Source of the DNA: Caballeronia turbans
GTDB lineage: Bacteria; Pseudomonadota; Gammaproteobacteria; Burkholderiales; Burkholderiaceae
DNA: 64,000 nucleotides
Assembly (NCBI GenBank): GCA_001544655.2
Contig: FCOD02000032.1
Span: 1-64,000 of the forward strand
Direction: 5' to 3'
Under the pieces are notes generated by a model. The model made no database searches and was not told the origin of the DNA. It saw only the letters and a program-made list of their open reading frames with translations. The translations under genes and the position numbers were made by a program. Position 1 is the stretch's first letter; the number at the start of each line of letters is the position of its first letter. Positions 8,784-17,688 of this stretch are shown piece after piece.

Positions 8784-10010
8784 ATGAATCGCACGCTCGT
8801 GATCGTCGGCGCATCGTATGCGGGCGTTCAGCTCGCGGCGTCCGCGCGGGAATATGGTTTCGATGGCCGCATCGTGCTCCTCGGCGACGAACCCGATGCG
8901 CCGTATCAACGGCCGCCCTTGTCGAAGGCGTATCTTTCCGGTGCCTTCAGTGAGGCGCGTCTGCCACTGCGTTCACAGGCCTTTTTCGACGAAGAGAGGA
9001 TCGAATGGATGCCTTCGGTGCGCGCAACGTATATCGATCGCGCGCGTCATGAAGTCGAACTGCACGACGGCACGCGCATCGGTTACACGCATCTCGCGCT
9101 AACGACGGGCGCGCGCGTACGCAAGCTGGATTGCCCCGGCGCGAAACTCGACGCCGTGCATTACCTGCGCGATCTGCGCGATGCGCGGCGGCTCGCGCAA
9201 GCCGCGCGTTCGGCGCGGCGCGCGGTGGTGATCGGCGGCGGCTATATCGGTCTCGAAGCGGCGGCATCGCTGCGTCAGATGGGCATCGACGTGACGGTCG
9301 TCGAAACCGAGGCACGCGTGCTTGCGCGCGTCGCGTCGCCGTGGATGTCGGAGTTCATGCAGCGGGCGCACGAGCTGCACGGCATCGCGTTCCGATGCGG
9401 GCGCAAGGTCGTCACCGTGCAGCCCGAGCGCGATGCGGTGTCCGTCGTACTCGACGACGCTACGCACTTGCCATGCGAACTCGTCGTGGTGGGCATCGGC
9501 GTGGTGCCGAACACGGAAATCGCGGCAGAGTGCGGACTGACGGTGACGGGCGGCATTGCTGTCGATGAATGTGCCCGTACGAACGATCCCGCGATCGTGG
9601 CGGCGGGCGACTGTGCTTCGTTCGTGCCACACTGGGCGCCGGCCGACTCGCGTGCGTGCCGCGTCGAGTCGGTGCAGAACGCGAACGACATGGCGAAGAC
9701 GGCGGCCGCGACGATAGCCGGAAGGCCCGAGCCGTATCGCGCGGTGCCGTGGTTCTGGTCTGATCAATACGACCTCAAACTGCAGATGGCCGGCATCAAC
9801 ACGGGCTTCACGCATCATGTGGTGCGCGGTTCCGTCGAGGAAAAGAAGTTCTCGATCTTCTATTTTCGTGACGATGCGCTCATCGCCGTTGACAGCATCA
9901 ATCGCCCGCAAGAGCACATGCTTGCGCGCAAGCTGCTTGCCAAAGACGCGAAGCTCACGTTGAACGAAGCCCAGGATAGCGCGTTTGACCTGAAGGGAGC
10001 CACGCAATGA
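8784..10010 (+). CDS. FAD-dependent ferredoxin reductase
   Basis: A 408-residue NAD(P)H:ferredoxin reductase of the putidaredoxin-reductase family. The N-terminal FAD-binding motif is TLVIVGASYAGVQLA (residues 4-18) and the NAD(H) motif is VVIGGGYIGLEAA near residue 148. AAGDCASF is the second FAD contact, and the C-terminal domain carries WFWSDQYDLKLQMAG, a hallmark of oxygenase-linked reductases. The gene begins four bases after the ferredoxin stop and overlaps the following gene by four bases, so translation is probably coupled. It supplies electrons to the ferredoxin for the Rieske oxygenase. Confidence 0.92.
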   Translation: MNRTLVIVGASYAGVQLAASAREYGFDGRIVLLGDEPDAPYQRPPLSKAYLSGAFSEARLPLRSQAFFDEERIEWMPSVRATYIDRARHEVELHDGTRIGYTHLALTTGARVRKLDCPGAKLDAVHYLRDLRDARRLAQAARSARRAVVIGGGYIGLEAAASLRQMGIDVTVVETEARVLARVASPWMSEFMQRAHELHGIAFRCGRKVVTVQPERDAVSVVLDDATHLPCELVVVGIGVVPNTEIAAECGLTVTGGIAVDECARTNDPAIVAAGDCASFVPHWAPADSRACRVESVQNANDMAKTAAATIAGRPEPYRAVPWFWSDQYDLKLQMAGINTGFTHHVVRGSVEEKKFSIFYFRDDALIAVDSINRPQEHMLARKLLAKDAKLTLNEAQDSAFDLKGATQ

Positions 10011-10756
10011 AGCCGCTTGTCGGAGTGGTGTGCGACCGCTTTTTTGTCGGCGAGCATGATCTGCATAGCGCGAAGCAGAGCTACGTCCGTGCGTTGATCG
10101 CGTGTGCGCGCGTGAATCCGGTCCTGATTCCGGCGTCGCGCGATATCGAATCCGTATCGGACTATCTCGACGGCCTCAGCGGCCTGCTGTTTCCGGGCGG
10201 GGCGTCGAACGTCGAAACGCGCCAGTACGGCGGAGCGGCCGATACCGCCATGCTCGTCGATCCGGACCGCGATCATGTCGCGCTCGAACTGATGCGCGGC
10301 GCAGCCGACCGCGGCATGCCGTTGCTCGGCATCTGTCGCGGTTTTCAGGAGATGAACGTCGCGTTCGGCGGCACGCTGCACGGTGACATTCACGCAGCCG
10401 GCCATTCCGACGACCATCTCGAAGACCCGAGCGAAGCGTTGCTCATGCGCTATCGCTATCGGCATGAAATCGAGCTCGTCGATCACGGCACGTTATCGAT
10501 GCTCACGGGTGGCGCGCGGCGGGTGCGCGTGAATTCGCTGCATCGTCAGGGCGTGGCCGCGCTCGGCCCGGGACTCGAGGTGGAAGCGCGTGCACCGGAC
10601 GGCCTCATCGAAGCGATTCGTGTGGACGGTCATCCATTCGCGCTGGGCGTGCAATGGCATCCCGAAGCGATGACCGCGAGCGATGCGCTCTCGCGCGCGC
10701 TGTTCGAATCGTTCGGCGAGGGTTGCCGATACTACGCGATGTCGCGCACGGAGTGA
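10007..10756 (+). CDS. Class-I glutamine-amidotransferase-like gamma-glutamyl hydrolase (peptidase C26/PuuD type)
   Basis: A 249-residue protein with the class-I amidotransferase triad: Cys110 in LLGICRGFQEMN, and His218 with Glu220 in VQWHPEA. The early LLFPGGASNVE is the oxyanion-side loop. In PuuD the same fold hydrolyses gamma-glutamyl-GABA; in aniline clusters a homologue (TdnT/AtdA2) accompanies the glutamine-synthetase-like enzyme. The ATG overlaps the reductase stop codon. In this operon the simplest role is to cleave the gamma-glutamyl bond, either releasing the oxidised product or limiting toxic gamma-glutamyl-amide accumulation. The direction of use is inferred from context only. 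Confidence 0.82.
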   Translation: MKPLVGVVCDRFFVGEHDLHSAKQSYVRALIACARVNPVLIPASRDIESVSDYLDGLSGLLFPGGASNVETRQYGGAADTAMLVDPDRDHVALELMRGAADRGMPLLGICRGFQEMNVAFGGTLHGDIHAAGHSDDHLEDPSEALLMRYRYRHEIELVDHGTLSMLTGGARRVRVNSLHRQGVAALGPGLEVEARAPDGLIEAIRVDGHPFALGVQWHPEAMTASDALSRALFESFGEGCRYYAMSRTE

Positions 10757-10760
10757 TGTC

Positions 10761-11735
10761 ATGTCCGCGGACCGCATCGACCTCAACCTGCTGCGCGTAT
10801 TCGACGCGATCTACGAAGACCGTAATCTCGCGCTCGCGGGCAAGCGCCTCAATCTCAGCCAGTCCGCGATCAGTCATGCGCTCGGACGCATGCGCGACGT
10901 GCTCGGCGACGATCTCTTCATCCGCACCGCACGCGGCATGGAGCCCACGGTTCGCGCGCTCGCGATGGCGACGCAAGTGCGCAGCGCGCTCGCGCAAATC
11001 AAGGCGGCGCTCGAGGTGGACGCGTTCGATCCGGGCCTCGCGCAACGAACGTTCGTGATCGCCGCGAACGACTACATCACCGCGCTCTTGCTGGGGAGGC
11101 TCAGTCAACGCCTGTGCGCGGAAGCGCCTCTGGTCGACCTCGTCGTCCGCCCGTCGACGCGGCTCGATCTTGCAGGGCAGATCGATGTCGGACGCATCGA
11201 TCTGGCGGTCGGCATCTTCGCCGAGCTGCCGCGCCGCTTCCGTTCGCTCCAGGTCTGGGAGCAGACGGACGTCGTGCTGCTGCATCGCGAGCATCCGGTC
11301 GCGGATCGTGCGCTTACGTGCGAGGACTTGTTGACATATCCGCTGCTCGCGGTTTCGCAGGGCGGTGAGGAAGAAGGTGCGGTGAGCGGCTTTATCGTAG
11401 AACGCGGACTCGCGCGGCAATCGGAAATGTTCGATCGAGAAGCTCTCAACCGTGCTTTCGCCGATAGCGCCGAGATGCCGCGCGTGCGCATGGCTGTTGC
11501 GCACTCGCTCGCGATTCCCGCGCTGCTGCGTCACAGCGACATGCTGTCGCTGGCGCCTTCGTCGCTGGGCCGCGAACTGGAGCGTCACGGCGAACTGAAG
11601 ATGCGCGCGACGCCTTATGAATGTCCCGACGTCGCCGTGCGCGCGGTCTGGCACGAGCGCAACGATGCGGACCCCGCGCTGCAATGGCTCAGGCAGCAAC
11701 TGATCGACGTTTCGCGTCAGGTGCGCTGCTGCTGA
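10761..11735 (+). CDS. LysR-family regulator (NodD/NahR-like)
   Basis: A 324-residue transcription factor. Residues 5-65 form the winged helix-turn-helix (LNLLRVFDAIYEDRNLALAGKRL, LSQSAISHALGRMRDVLGDDLF) with the RTARGMEPT tail that marks the NodD/NahR/LinR branch, usually regulators of aromatic or flavonoid catabolism. The rest is the periplasmic-binding-like effector domain. It follows the amidotransferase-like gene by four bases on the same strand, so it is probably co-transcribed with the operon rather than divergent from it. This is less common for LysR regulators and suggests feedback control. It may also act on the transporter gene that starts 237 bases downstream. Confidence 0.88.
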   Translation: MSADRIDLNLLRVFDAIYEDRNLALAGKRLNLSQSAISHALGRMRDVLGDDLFIRTARGMEPTVRALAMATQVRSALAQIKAALEVDAFDPGLAQRTFVIAANDYITALLLGRLSQRLCAEAPLVDLVVRPSTRLDLAGQIDVGRIDLAVGIFAELPRRFRSLQVWEQTDVVLLHREHPVADRALTCEDLLTYPLLAVSQGGEEEGAVSGFIVERGLARQSEMFDREALNRAFADSAEMPRVRMAVAHSLAIPALLRHSDMLSLAPSSLGRELERHGELKMRATPYECPDVAVRAVWHERNDADPALQWLRQQLIDVSRQVRCC

Positions 11736-11972
11736 TGCGCGGCATGCAAGATCGTCATGCAAGGAATTCCCCACGATCGCGTCGTTGAGCGCGATCGCCC
11801 TAACGTCGTCGAAATGCCCTGAAACTAGGACTTTTTCTGATCGAAACGCTGCTATCGCGCGGGATGTCGCATGCCGCTTCCGTGTGGTTGGCGTCGTGCG
11901 TTCGTAGCTTGCCGGGTTGTTCGCCCGCATTCGCGCTCTTAATCTGGGCACCCGTCGATAAGAGAGGAAATC

Positions 11973-13388
11973 ATGGAAGAGACAAAGACCGTCGATGTTC
12001 AGGCGCTCATCAACACGCGCCCGTTCTCACACTATCAGTGGCTCGTGTTCGCGATGTGCTTCGTGATCGTGCTGATGGATGGCTTCGACACAGCCGCGAT
12101 CGGCTTCATCGCGCCTTCGCTCGTGGCCGAATGGCACCTGAGCCGCGCCGCGCTTGCGCCCGTGTTGAGCGCGGCGCTGTTCGGGCTCGCCTGCGGCGCG
12201 ATCTCTTCCGGACCGCTTGCCGACCGTTATGGACGGCGTCTGGTGCTGATCGTGTCCGTGCTGATATTCGGCGTCGCGTGCCTCGCTTCAGGCCATGCCA
12301 ACGAACTGACCGGACTCACCGTATTACGTTTCGTGACCGGCGTCGGATTGGGCGCCGCGATGCCCAATGCCGTCACGTTGATGAGCGAGTTTTGCCCGCA
12401 GAGCCGCCGTGCGACCATCGTTAACATGATGTTCTGCGGTTTTCCGCTGGGCGCGGCGTTCGGCGGCTTTCTCGCAGCGTGGATGATTCCGCAGTTCGGC
12501 TGGCGCGGCGTACTGTATTTCGGCGGCGCGGTGCCTCTTATCCTGACGGCGATGCTCGTGCTCGCACTGCCGGAATCGATTCAATACATGGTGTCGCAGC
12601 GCAAACCCGTCGAGCGCATACGCCGGGTGCTCGCGCGTATCGCGCCGGAAGTTCAGTCGGCCGATGCCTTCGTGATTCGTGAGACCGTCAAGCACGGGGC
12701 AGGCAGCGGCGGCGCAAGCGTCGTGCTGTCGCGCCCATACCTCCTCGGTTCGTTGATGTTGTGGGTCTGCTACTTCATGGGCCTCGTCATCTTCTATGGC
12801 CTGATCAACTGGATGCCGGTCCTGCTCAGGGATGCGGGACTGAGTCCGCAACGGGCCGCTATGGTTTCCGCGCTGTTTCCGCTAGGCGGCGTGGGAACCG
12901 TGCTGTGCGGCATGCTCATGGATCGTTTCAATCCGAACGGCGTCGTGGCCGCGGCTTATGCGCTCGGCGCGATCTGCGTCTATGCGATCGGTCAGACTGT
13001 GGGCAATATGGGCCTGCTCGTATGCACCGTGTTCATCGCGGGCGTGCTCGTGAATACGGCGCAAGCTTCGATGCCGTCGCTCGCGGCGGCCTTTTATCCT
13101 ACGGCGGGGCGTGGCACCGGTGTCGCGTGGATGCTGGGCGTCGGCCGCTTCGGCGGGATCGCGGGTTCCTTTCTCGTCGCCGAGCTTTCACGGCAGCAGA
13201 TGAGCTTGTCGGGCATCTTCAGCGTGGTGGCGATGGCGGGCGCAGTGTCGTGCGTGGCGTTGCTGTTCAAGCAGTTTGGGAGCCGTCAGAGCGCGGTGCA
13301 GGAAGTGAAAGACGGACAGCCGGTGGTCATTGACGGATTAAGACATGGTGGCCTTCAGGGAAGCGCGACATGGGCGTTCGTCCGATAA
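11973..13388 (+). CDS. MFS transporter, aromatic acid:H+ symporter (AAHS) family
   Basis: A 471-residue inner-membrane permease with twelve predicted helices. The signature MDGFDTAAIGFIAPSL lies in helix 1 and GPLADRYGRRLVL in the helix 2-3 loop, both diagnostic of the PcaK/BenK/MhpT group that imports protocatechuate, benzoate and related acids with protons. LPESIQYMV is the conserved central loop motif. An AAGAGAGGAAA ribosome-binding site precedes the start. Its closeness to the Rieske operon suggests it takes up the substrate or its acid form. A paralogue with the same N-terminal layout is encoded at 24524-25903. Confidence 0.9.
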   Translation: MEETKTVDVQALINTRPFSHYQWLVFAMCFVIVLMDGFDTAAIGFIAPSLVAEWHLSRAALAPVLSAALFGLACGAISSGPLADRYGRRLVLIVSVLIFGVACLASGHANELTGLTVLRFVTGVGLGAAMPNAVTLMSEFCPQSRRATIVNMMFCGFPLGAAFGGFLAAWMIPQFGWRGVLYFGGAVPLILTAMLVLALPESIQYMVSQRKPVERIRRVLARIAPEVQSADAFVIRETVKHGAGSGGASVVLSRPYLLGSLMLWVCYFMGLVIFYGLINWMPVLLRDAGLSPQRAAMVSALFPLGGVGTVLCGMLMDRFNPNGVVAAAYALGAICVYAIGQTVGNMGLLVCTVFIAGVLVNTAQASMPSLAAAFYPTAGRGTGVAWMLGVGRFGGIAGSFLVAELSRQQMSLSGIFSVVAMAGAVSCVALLFKQFGSRQSAVQEVKDGQPVVIDGLRHGGLQGSATWAFVR

Positions 13389-13421
13389 TCGGGCGACCTT
13401 CACTGAACGGCGGAGACGGTC

Positions 13422-13932
13422 ATGGATAAGGTCAAGCCTTACGTCGGTCTTGACGTGCACAAAGACTCGAAACCTGGCGTTGGTTGCCGATGGTCAAAGG
13501 CCTGATGACCCTTCGTAGCATTGACCTCATCTCCGCGCTGACCATTGTCGCTGAACTTGGCGATTTGCGACGCTTCCCGCATCCACGCGAATTCATGAGC
13601 TACTTGGGACTCGTACCGTTGGAGCATTCTAGCGGGAACACAACGCAACGCGGCGGGCTGGCGAAGACGGGCAACGCACACGTGCGCAGGATCCTCGTCG
13701 AAGCAGCGTGGAATTATCGGTTGCCCGCCAGAATCGGCGAATCGCTTCAGCCTCGTCTCGGAGGCCAGCCTCAATCCATTATCGAAATTGCGTGGAAAGC
13801 GCAGCTTCGGCTCTGTCACCGATTCCGCCGACTGCGAGCACGTGGTCTTCATCAGAACAAGACGTGCGCGGCCATCGCCGCGAACTATCTGGGTTCATTT
13901 GGGACATCGGGACGCGACTGCAGCCAACCTGA
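13422..13932 (+). pseudogene. IS110-family transposase remnant
   Basis: The first 16 residues (MDKVKPYVGLDVHKDS, from 13422) are the start of an IS110-type transposase with the first catalytic Asp of the RuvC-like domain. The sequence then jumps directly, in another frame, to the C-terminal Tnp-20 domain: PMVKGLMTLRSIDLISALT, FPHPREFMSYLGLVP, and GLAKTGNAHVRRILVEAAW. Roughly the middle half of the gene is missing. A further shift near 13865 separates the C-terminal ELSGFIWDIG. The element cannot be functional. It lies immediately behind the AAHS transporter gene. Confidence 0.8.
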
Positions 13933-14267
13933 TCATTCTCTCGACTCCCTCATTCATTCACAGAATTACGGAGGCGCTATAGCAGAACTGAAATTTCCTA
14001 CCTGATCGGTAACGCGGCAGCGGGCGCGATGAGGGGAATCCTCGGGATTTTTTTGTGAGCACGCAATTGCGTGATCTCCGTGGTTAAGAGCGAGGCAGCC
14101 CCGTGACGGAAAGATGAAATGCGGTAACCAGCCCGCGGATATGAGCTTGATCCATCGTCGATAAGCAGCCTGTCTGCCGCGTTACCCATCAGGTCGGATA
14201 CGTGGACATTCCCGATCGCGGCAGCGAGGGCGGCGTTCGTCCTGCTTGCAAAAACAGGCCATATGAA

Positions 14268-14303
14268 AAATCCTCTGCACGCCTTTCGACTTGCAGAGGA
14301 TTT
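14268..14303 (-). terminator. Rho-independent terminator of the DUF4863 gene
   Basis: A perfect 12-bp stem (14268-14279 with 14292-14303) surrounds a 12-base loop and, read on the minus strand, is followed by a short run of T. It begins 20 bases after the stop codon of the minus-strand gene ending at 14323, the expected position for its transcription terminator. Confidence 0.75.
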
Positions 14304-14322
14304 GCGCTGAGCGCTTTGCGGT

Positions 14323-14877
14323 TTATTGTGTGGGCGGTTCAATATCATACGCAATGCGTCCCGCAGGCAGGAAGAACAATGCGATCACGGCACCGCCCTT
14401 CGCCTCCGGATAGTGATGGCTTCCCGGGGCGGGCGCCGTCCATCCTCCGTAGCACCAGCCGCTCGGTCCGTTGAGCGCGGCGCCTTCGTCGAGCGGCACC
14501 ACCATGTTGAATTCGCCATACGGATGCGCGTGATAGTCGCCGCGGAAACTGCCTTCGGGATTGTTCTGCTGGTTGCCGGTGCTGTCCATGAGAACGGCCG
14601 TGATGCTGAAGTAGAACGTGTCCGGGCCCGGCTCGACGAGCCGCGCGCGCCGGTATCGCGGACCGGAGATCTCGACGTCGGCGGCCCAGCCTTCCTTCAC
14701 GCCGAGCCTGATGAGGCGCGCAAGGTCCTGATATAGCGCGCTCTCGACGCCGTATTTCGTGTTGAGCCATTGTTCGACGCTCGGGTCCGTCGTCATGTCC
14801 TTGACTTCCCGAAGAAAGGGCAGACATCGCGCTACGAGTTCGTCCTTGCGGGTTACGGCGGCTTGAATCGGGGACAT
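14323..14877 (-). CDS. DUF4863-family cupin-like protein (4-hydroxylaminobenzoate-lyase-like)
   Basis: A 184-residue protein with a cupin-like core: GDYHAHPYGEFNMVVPL gives a His-x-His...Glu metal-site pattern, followed by GGWTAPAPGSHHYPEAKGG and IALFFLPAG. I recognise the family as DUF4863, whose characterised member (PnbB) is a 4-hydroxylaminobenzoate lyase that makes protocatechuate and ammonia; this assignment is from memory and of moderate certainty. A strong AAGGAGAGAAAGCA site precedes the ATG at 14877, and a terminator follows the stop. It faces the AAHS transporter and is divergent from the porin. A nitroreductase at 3121 would make the other half of a nitrobenzoate route, but the two genes are 11 kb apart. 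Confidence 0.65.
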   Translation of the reverse strand: MSPIQAAVTRKDELVARCLPFLREVKDMTTDPSVEQWLNTKYGVESALYQDLARLIRLGVKEGWAADVEISGPRYRRARLVEPGPDTFYFSITAVLMDSTGNQQNNPEGSFRGDYHAHPYGEFNMVVPLDEGAALNGPSGWCYGGWTAPAPGSHHYPEAKGGAVIALFFLPAGRIAYDIEPPTQ

Positions 14878-15350
14878 TGCTTTCTCTCCTTGATCTCGAA
14901 TGACGGCTTTTGCCCGAACCACGATGCCACGCCGCTCTGCATGCAGGAAGCGAAGTTATTGCAAGTGGAGCTTGAATATTCTGCAAGTCGCGCATCGGCG
15001 TAATGAATGGCGGTGTGCCGATATGCGGCGATTCATCGAACCGTTCAAGAGCGGCTTGAATACATTTCATCTCCTCCATCGGACTTCGGGTGACGTGGTG
15101 CTTCGCCTTTTTCGTAGTGGATTTCTCCTTCAACGACACAAGAGAGAAAAGACTATGCCTTTCGATTGCGTGCATCGAAGCACCCTCGTCTCGTGCGCTT
15201 TTCAGGATCGTGTTCGCGAAGCATTCAACTTCGGGATTTCCCTGTTGTCGGCCTCGCACTCCGTCCATAAGCTCGCCGCAGTGATTTTCATCAAGAGAGG
15301 CAAGCGATTCGGAAGCCGAATCAATATACAAGAAAGACACAGGAGGTTTC
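14878..15350. other. Intergenic region between DUF4863 gene and porin
   Basis: This 473-base gap separates two divergent genes and should contain both promoters. An AGGAGG ribosome-binding site lies directly before the porin start. No convincing coding frame, repeat or riboswitch was seen, although the minus strand stays open for a long stretch in one frame with no recognisable protein similarity. Confidence 0.4.
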
Positions 15351-16481
15351 ATGAAATTTGGCCGCACCGCGATCTCGATCGCGGGATTGATCAGCGTTTC
15401 CGCTTTTGCGCAAAGCAGTGTCACCTTGTACGGTGTAATCGATACGGGCGTCGAGTATGTGTCGCATGCCAATGCAGCGGGCGATTCCATCGTGCGCATG
15501 CCCGGTATCACGGGCGAGTTTCCCTCGCGCTGGGGCATGCGAGGCGTCGAGGATCTGGGCGCGGGGCTAAAGGCCGTATTCGTGCTCGAAAGCGGCTTCA
15601 ATGTGCGCGCAGGCGATTCCGGACAGGGAGGCAGACTGTTCGGACGACAGTCGTTCGTCGGCCTGGAGGGCCCGTGGGGGGCGTTGTCTTTCGGGCGTCA
15701 ATACACGATGACCTACTGGGCCATGGGCGACGCCGACATCCTCGGTCCCGACATCTACGGCATCGGCGCGCTGGATGCCTATCTGCCGAACGGACGAAGC
15801 GACAACACGGTCGCCTATAAGGGCAAGTTTTATGGCGTGAGCGTGGGTGGCACGTACTCGTTTGGCCGCGACAGCGCGGGCACGGGCAATTCGCCGGGAC
15901 AGGGCACCTGCCTCGGACCGGTGCCGGGCGATGTGAGCCAATGCCGCGAATGGAGCGCGATGCTCAAGTACGACGGCACATACTTCGGGCTTGCTACTTC
16001 CTACGACGAGCAGCGCGGCGGCGCGAACGCGGCGGCGAACTTTTTCGATGGCGTGACGCCGTTGCATATCACATCGAGCGGAGAAAAGGACGCGCGTCTT
16101 CAGGCGAACGGCTATGTCAACGTGATGGGCGTCAAGCTGGGCGCGGGATGGATAGGCCGCCGCGTGAGCTCGGAAGGCCCGGAGGGCAGCGTGCGCTCGA
16201 ATCTCTTCTATCTCGGCGGGCAATACTACCTGACGCCGGCGCTGGCGCTCGATGGAGAAGCGTATCGCGTGATCGTTCAGCAGCACGACACACGCGCGAC
16301 CATGGCAAGCCTGCGGGCGACGTACTTTCTGTCCAAGCGGACCGCCGTGTACGGCAACGTCGCGTACCTTTGGAACAGCGCCCGAGCGCGCTTTTCGGTG
16401 AGCGCGGGCGGCGGCGGGACGACGCCTGCCGCGGGCATGGGTCAGCTCGGCGCGATCGTCGGGCTGCGACACTCGTTCTGA
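15351..16481 (+). CDS. Outer-membrane porin, Burkholderia OmpC-like family
   Basis: A 376-residue trimeric beta-barrel porin. A signal peptide of about 20 residues ends SVSAFA before QSSVTLYGVIDTGVEYV, the typical mature N-terminus. The chain ends with the terminal phenylalanine (GLRHSF) needed for outer-membrane assembly. SRWGMRGVEDLGAGLKAVF, GGRLFGRQSFVGLEG and GRQYTM are the conserved strand motifs. AGG-AGG and ATG are well spaced. A close paralogue lies at 25995-27122, with shared blocks such as YDEQRGG..AAANFFDG and SAGGGGTTP. Both copies sit close to an AAHS permease, implying a dedicated uptake route across both membranes. Confidence 0.93.
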   Translation: MKFGRTAISIAGLISVSAFAQSSVTLYGVIDTGVEYVSHANAAGDSIVRMPGITGEFPSRWGMRGVEDLGAGLKAVFVLESGFNVRAGDSGQGGRLFGRQSFVGLEGPWGALSFGRQYTMTYWAMGDADILGPDIYGIGALDAYLPNGRSDNTVAYKGKFYGVSVGGTYSFGRDSAGTGNSPGQGTCLGPVPGDVSQCREWSAMLKYDGTYFGLATSYDEQRGGANAAANFFDGVTPLHITSSGEKDARLQANGYVNVMGVKLGAGWIGRRVSSEGPEGSVRSNLFYLGGQYYLTPALALDGEAYRVIVQQHDTRATMASLRATYFLSKRTAVYGNVAYLWNSARARFSVSAGGGGTTPAAGMGQLGAIVGLRHSF

Positions 16482-16784
16482 GCGCTTGCGGCGTGCCTTG
16501 TGGCGCCGTCAGGAAAACGGATAGGGACCGCTGGCGTTCTCCGTCGCGGCCCGATACGCCCCGGTCGTAAATGAAATGGTAATTAGGTTCAGGCGGCGTT
16601 TCGCCTCGACACCGTTCGGCCGATGGGAATTGACCGAGGTCAGCAGTCCTGCTGTCGGTTTCGACCAGTTGGAGACAGTCACCAATACTCCGCTGTTGAC
16701 GCACCAACGGCCGTTCTGTTCCAGACACCCGACAACTGTCCGCTGCCCTTTGTGCGGTCGGCTACGGTATCCCCAGTTGAGTGG
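16482..16784. other. Intergenic region, nothing recognised
   Basis: The 303 bases between the porin stop and the convergent HD-domain gene hold no gene that I can support. Short frames are open on both strands, but they show no family motif and lack ribosome-binding sites. Confidence 0.4.
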
Positions 16785-17558
16785 TCATCTTCTTGTGGCC
16801 CAATGGGAGTTGCGCATGAGAGCGCTGAAATCGCGACGGACGAAGTGGGGATCCTCATAGGCCATTACATCCGCCAAACCGGTGCCCTGGGTGGTTTCGG
16901 GTCGATGCTTAAGGCTGTCATAGAGAGCACGCATGAATGCCTCGGCGAAGTCCGGCGGGTGAGGATAGGCCATCTCGATGGCGTCTCGCTGGTCGGCGGT
17001 GAAACCGTCGTAGCCGGCGCCCACTAGATCCATGTTGGCTCCCTGAGCAACGAGTGCGGCCAGCGGCGATACCTGCGACGGGATACCGTTCGTCGTATGT
17101 AGCGCAATCGCAAGCCAAACTTGTTCGCTGGCGGCTTCGGAAATTCCATGGCTTCGCAAGAATTCCCGCGCGGCGTTGGCGCCGTCAACTTCGTATCGCA
17201 TATGGCTTTGAGCATATCTCTCGGTCAAGCCGAAATCATGAAACATGGCCGCGACGTACAGAAGTTGCGGGTCGTAAGGTATGCCGCTTCGTCGCGCTGC
17301 TAAGGCAGCCCAGTAGTAGACCCGTGTTGAATGCTGGAAAAGAAAGTCTCCCTCGGCGTTACGGATGTATTGAGCGGCGTCGCGTGCCACTTTGCTGTCG
17401 GGGATCGCGACGTCCGCAATTCTAGCGGTCATTTCGGCAATCTGGTGGCTAGGCGCAGAAGGGCGGTCGGCGGCACGCACGGTGGGCGCTCGAACGCAAG
17501 ATATGATGAAAATTAGAAGCACAGCGCAAGCCGTGCTTAGTAAGCTACCGATTTTCAT
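16785..17558 (-). CDS. HD-domain protein, exported, cyanamide-hydratase-like (paralogue 1)
   Basis: A 257-residue HD-fold metal-dependent protein. It begins with a hydrophobic segment (LLSTACAVLLIFIISC) that reads as a signal peptide or lipoprotein signal with a candidate lipid-attached Cys21. The HD pattern follows: His76 in FQHSTRVYYW, His107-Asp108 in AAMFHDFGLT, and His154 in IALHTTNGIP. HSTRV plus FHDxGLT is the signature of the cyanamide-hydratase-like branch rather than of cyclic-nucleotide phosphodiesterases. Two further paralogues lie at 17689 and 21088; both lack the signal peptide. The substrate is unknown. The start at 17558 sits just before the signal sequence; an upstream ATG adds 14 residues. 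Confidence 0.8.
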   Translation of the reverse strand: MKIGSLLSTACAVLLIFIISCVRAPTVRAADRPSAPSHQIAEMTARIADVAIPDSKVARDAAQYIRNAEGDFLFQHSTRVYYWAALAARRSGIPYDPQLLYVAAMFHDFGLTERYAQSHMRYEVDGANAAREFLRSHGISEAASEQVWLAIALHTTNGIPSQVSPLAALVAQGANMDLVGAGYDGFTADQRDAIEMAYPHPPDFAEAFMRALYDSLKHRPETTQGTGLADVMAYEDPHFVRRDFSALMRNSHWATRR

Positions 17559-17688
17559 AGTGCAACTCCTTTTCAACGAGCATATGCATGCTGCCGTCAT
17601 GTGGGCGAGTGATCGCTATGTCATCGCTCGCCTCCATGGTTGTTGTGCGATCCCGGCTAAGACGGTCGTGACGATGGTCACCGGGGAA

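Noticed and set aside
10605-11951. Minus-strand frame of 448 codons across the LysR gene
   Set aside because: Composition is that of an antisense frame and it overlaps two well-supported plus-strand genes.
13998-14354. Minus-strand frame of 118 codons after the cupin gene
   Set aside because: It contains the cupin terminator hairpin and starts inside the end of the cupin gene; no family similarity.
14345-15601. Minus-strand frame of 418 codons across the DUF4863 gene, gap and porin start
   Set aside because: It overlaps the supported cupin gene in another frame of the same strand and the porin signal peptide, and it shows no recognisable domain. The part inside 14900-15330 looks slightly protein-like but is not enough to call.
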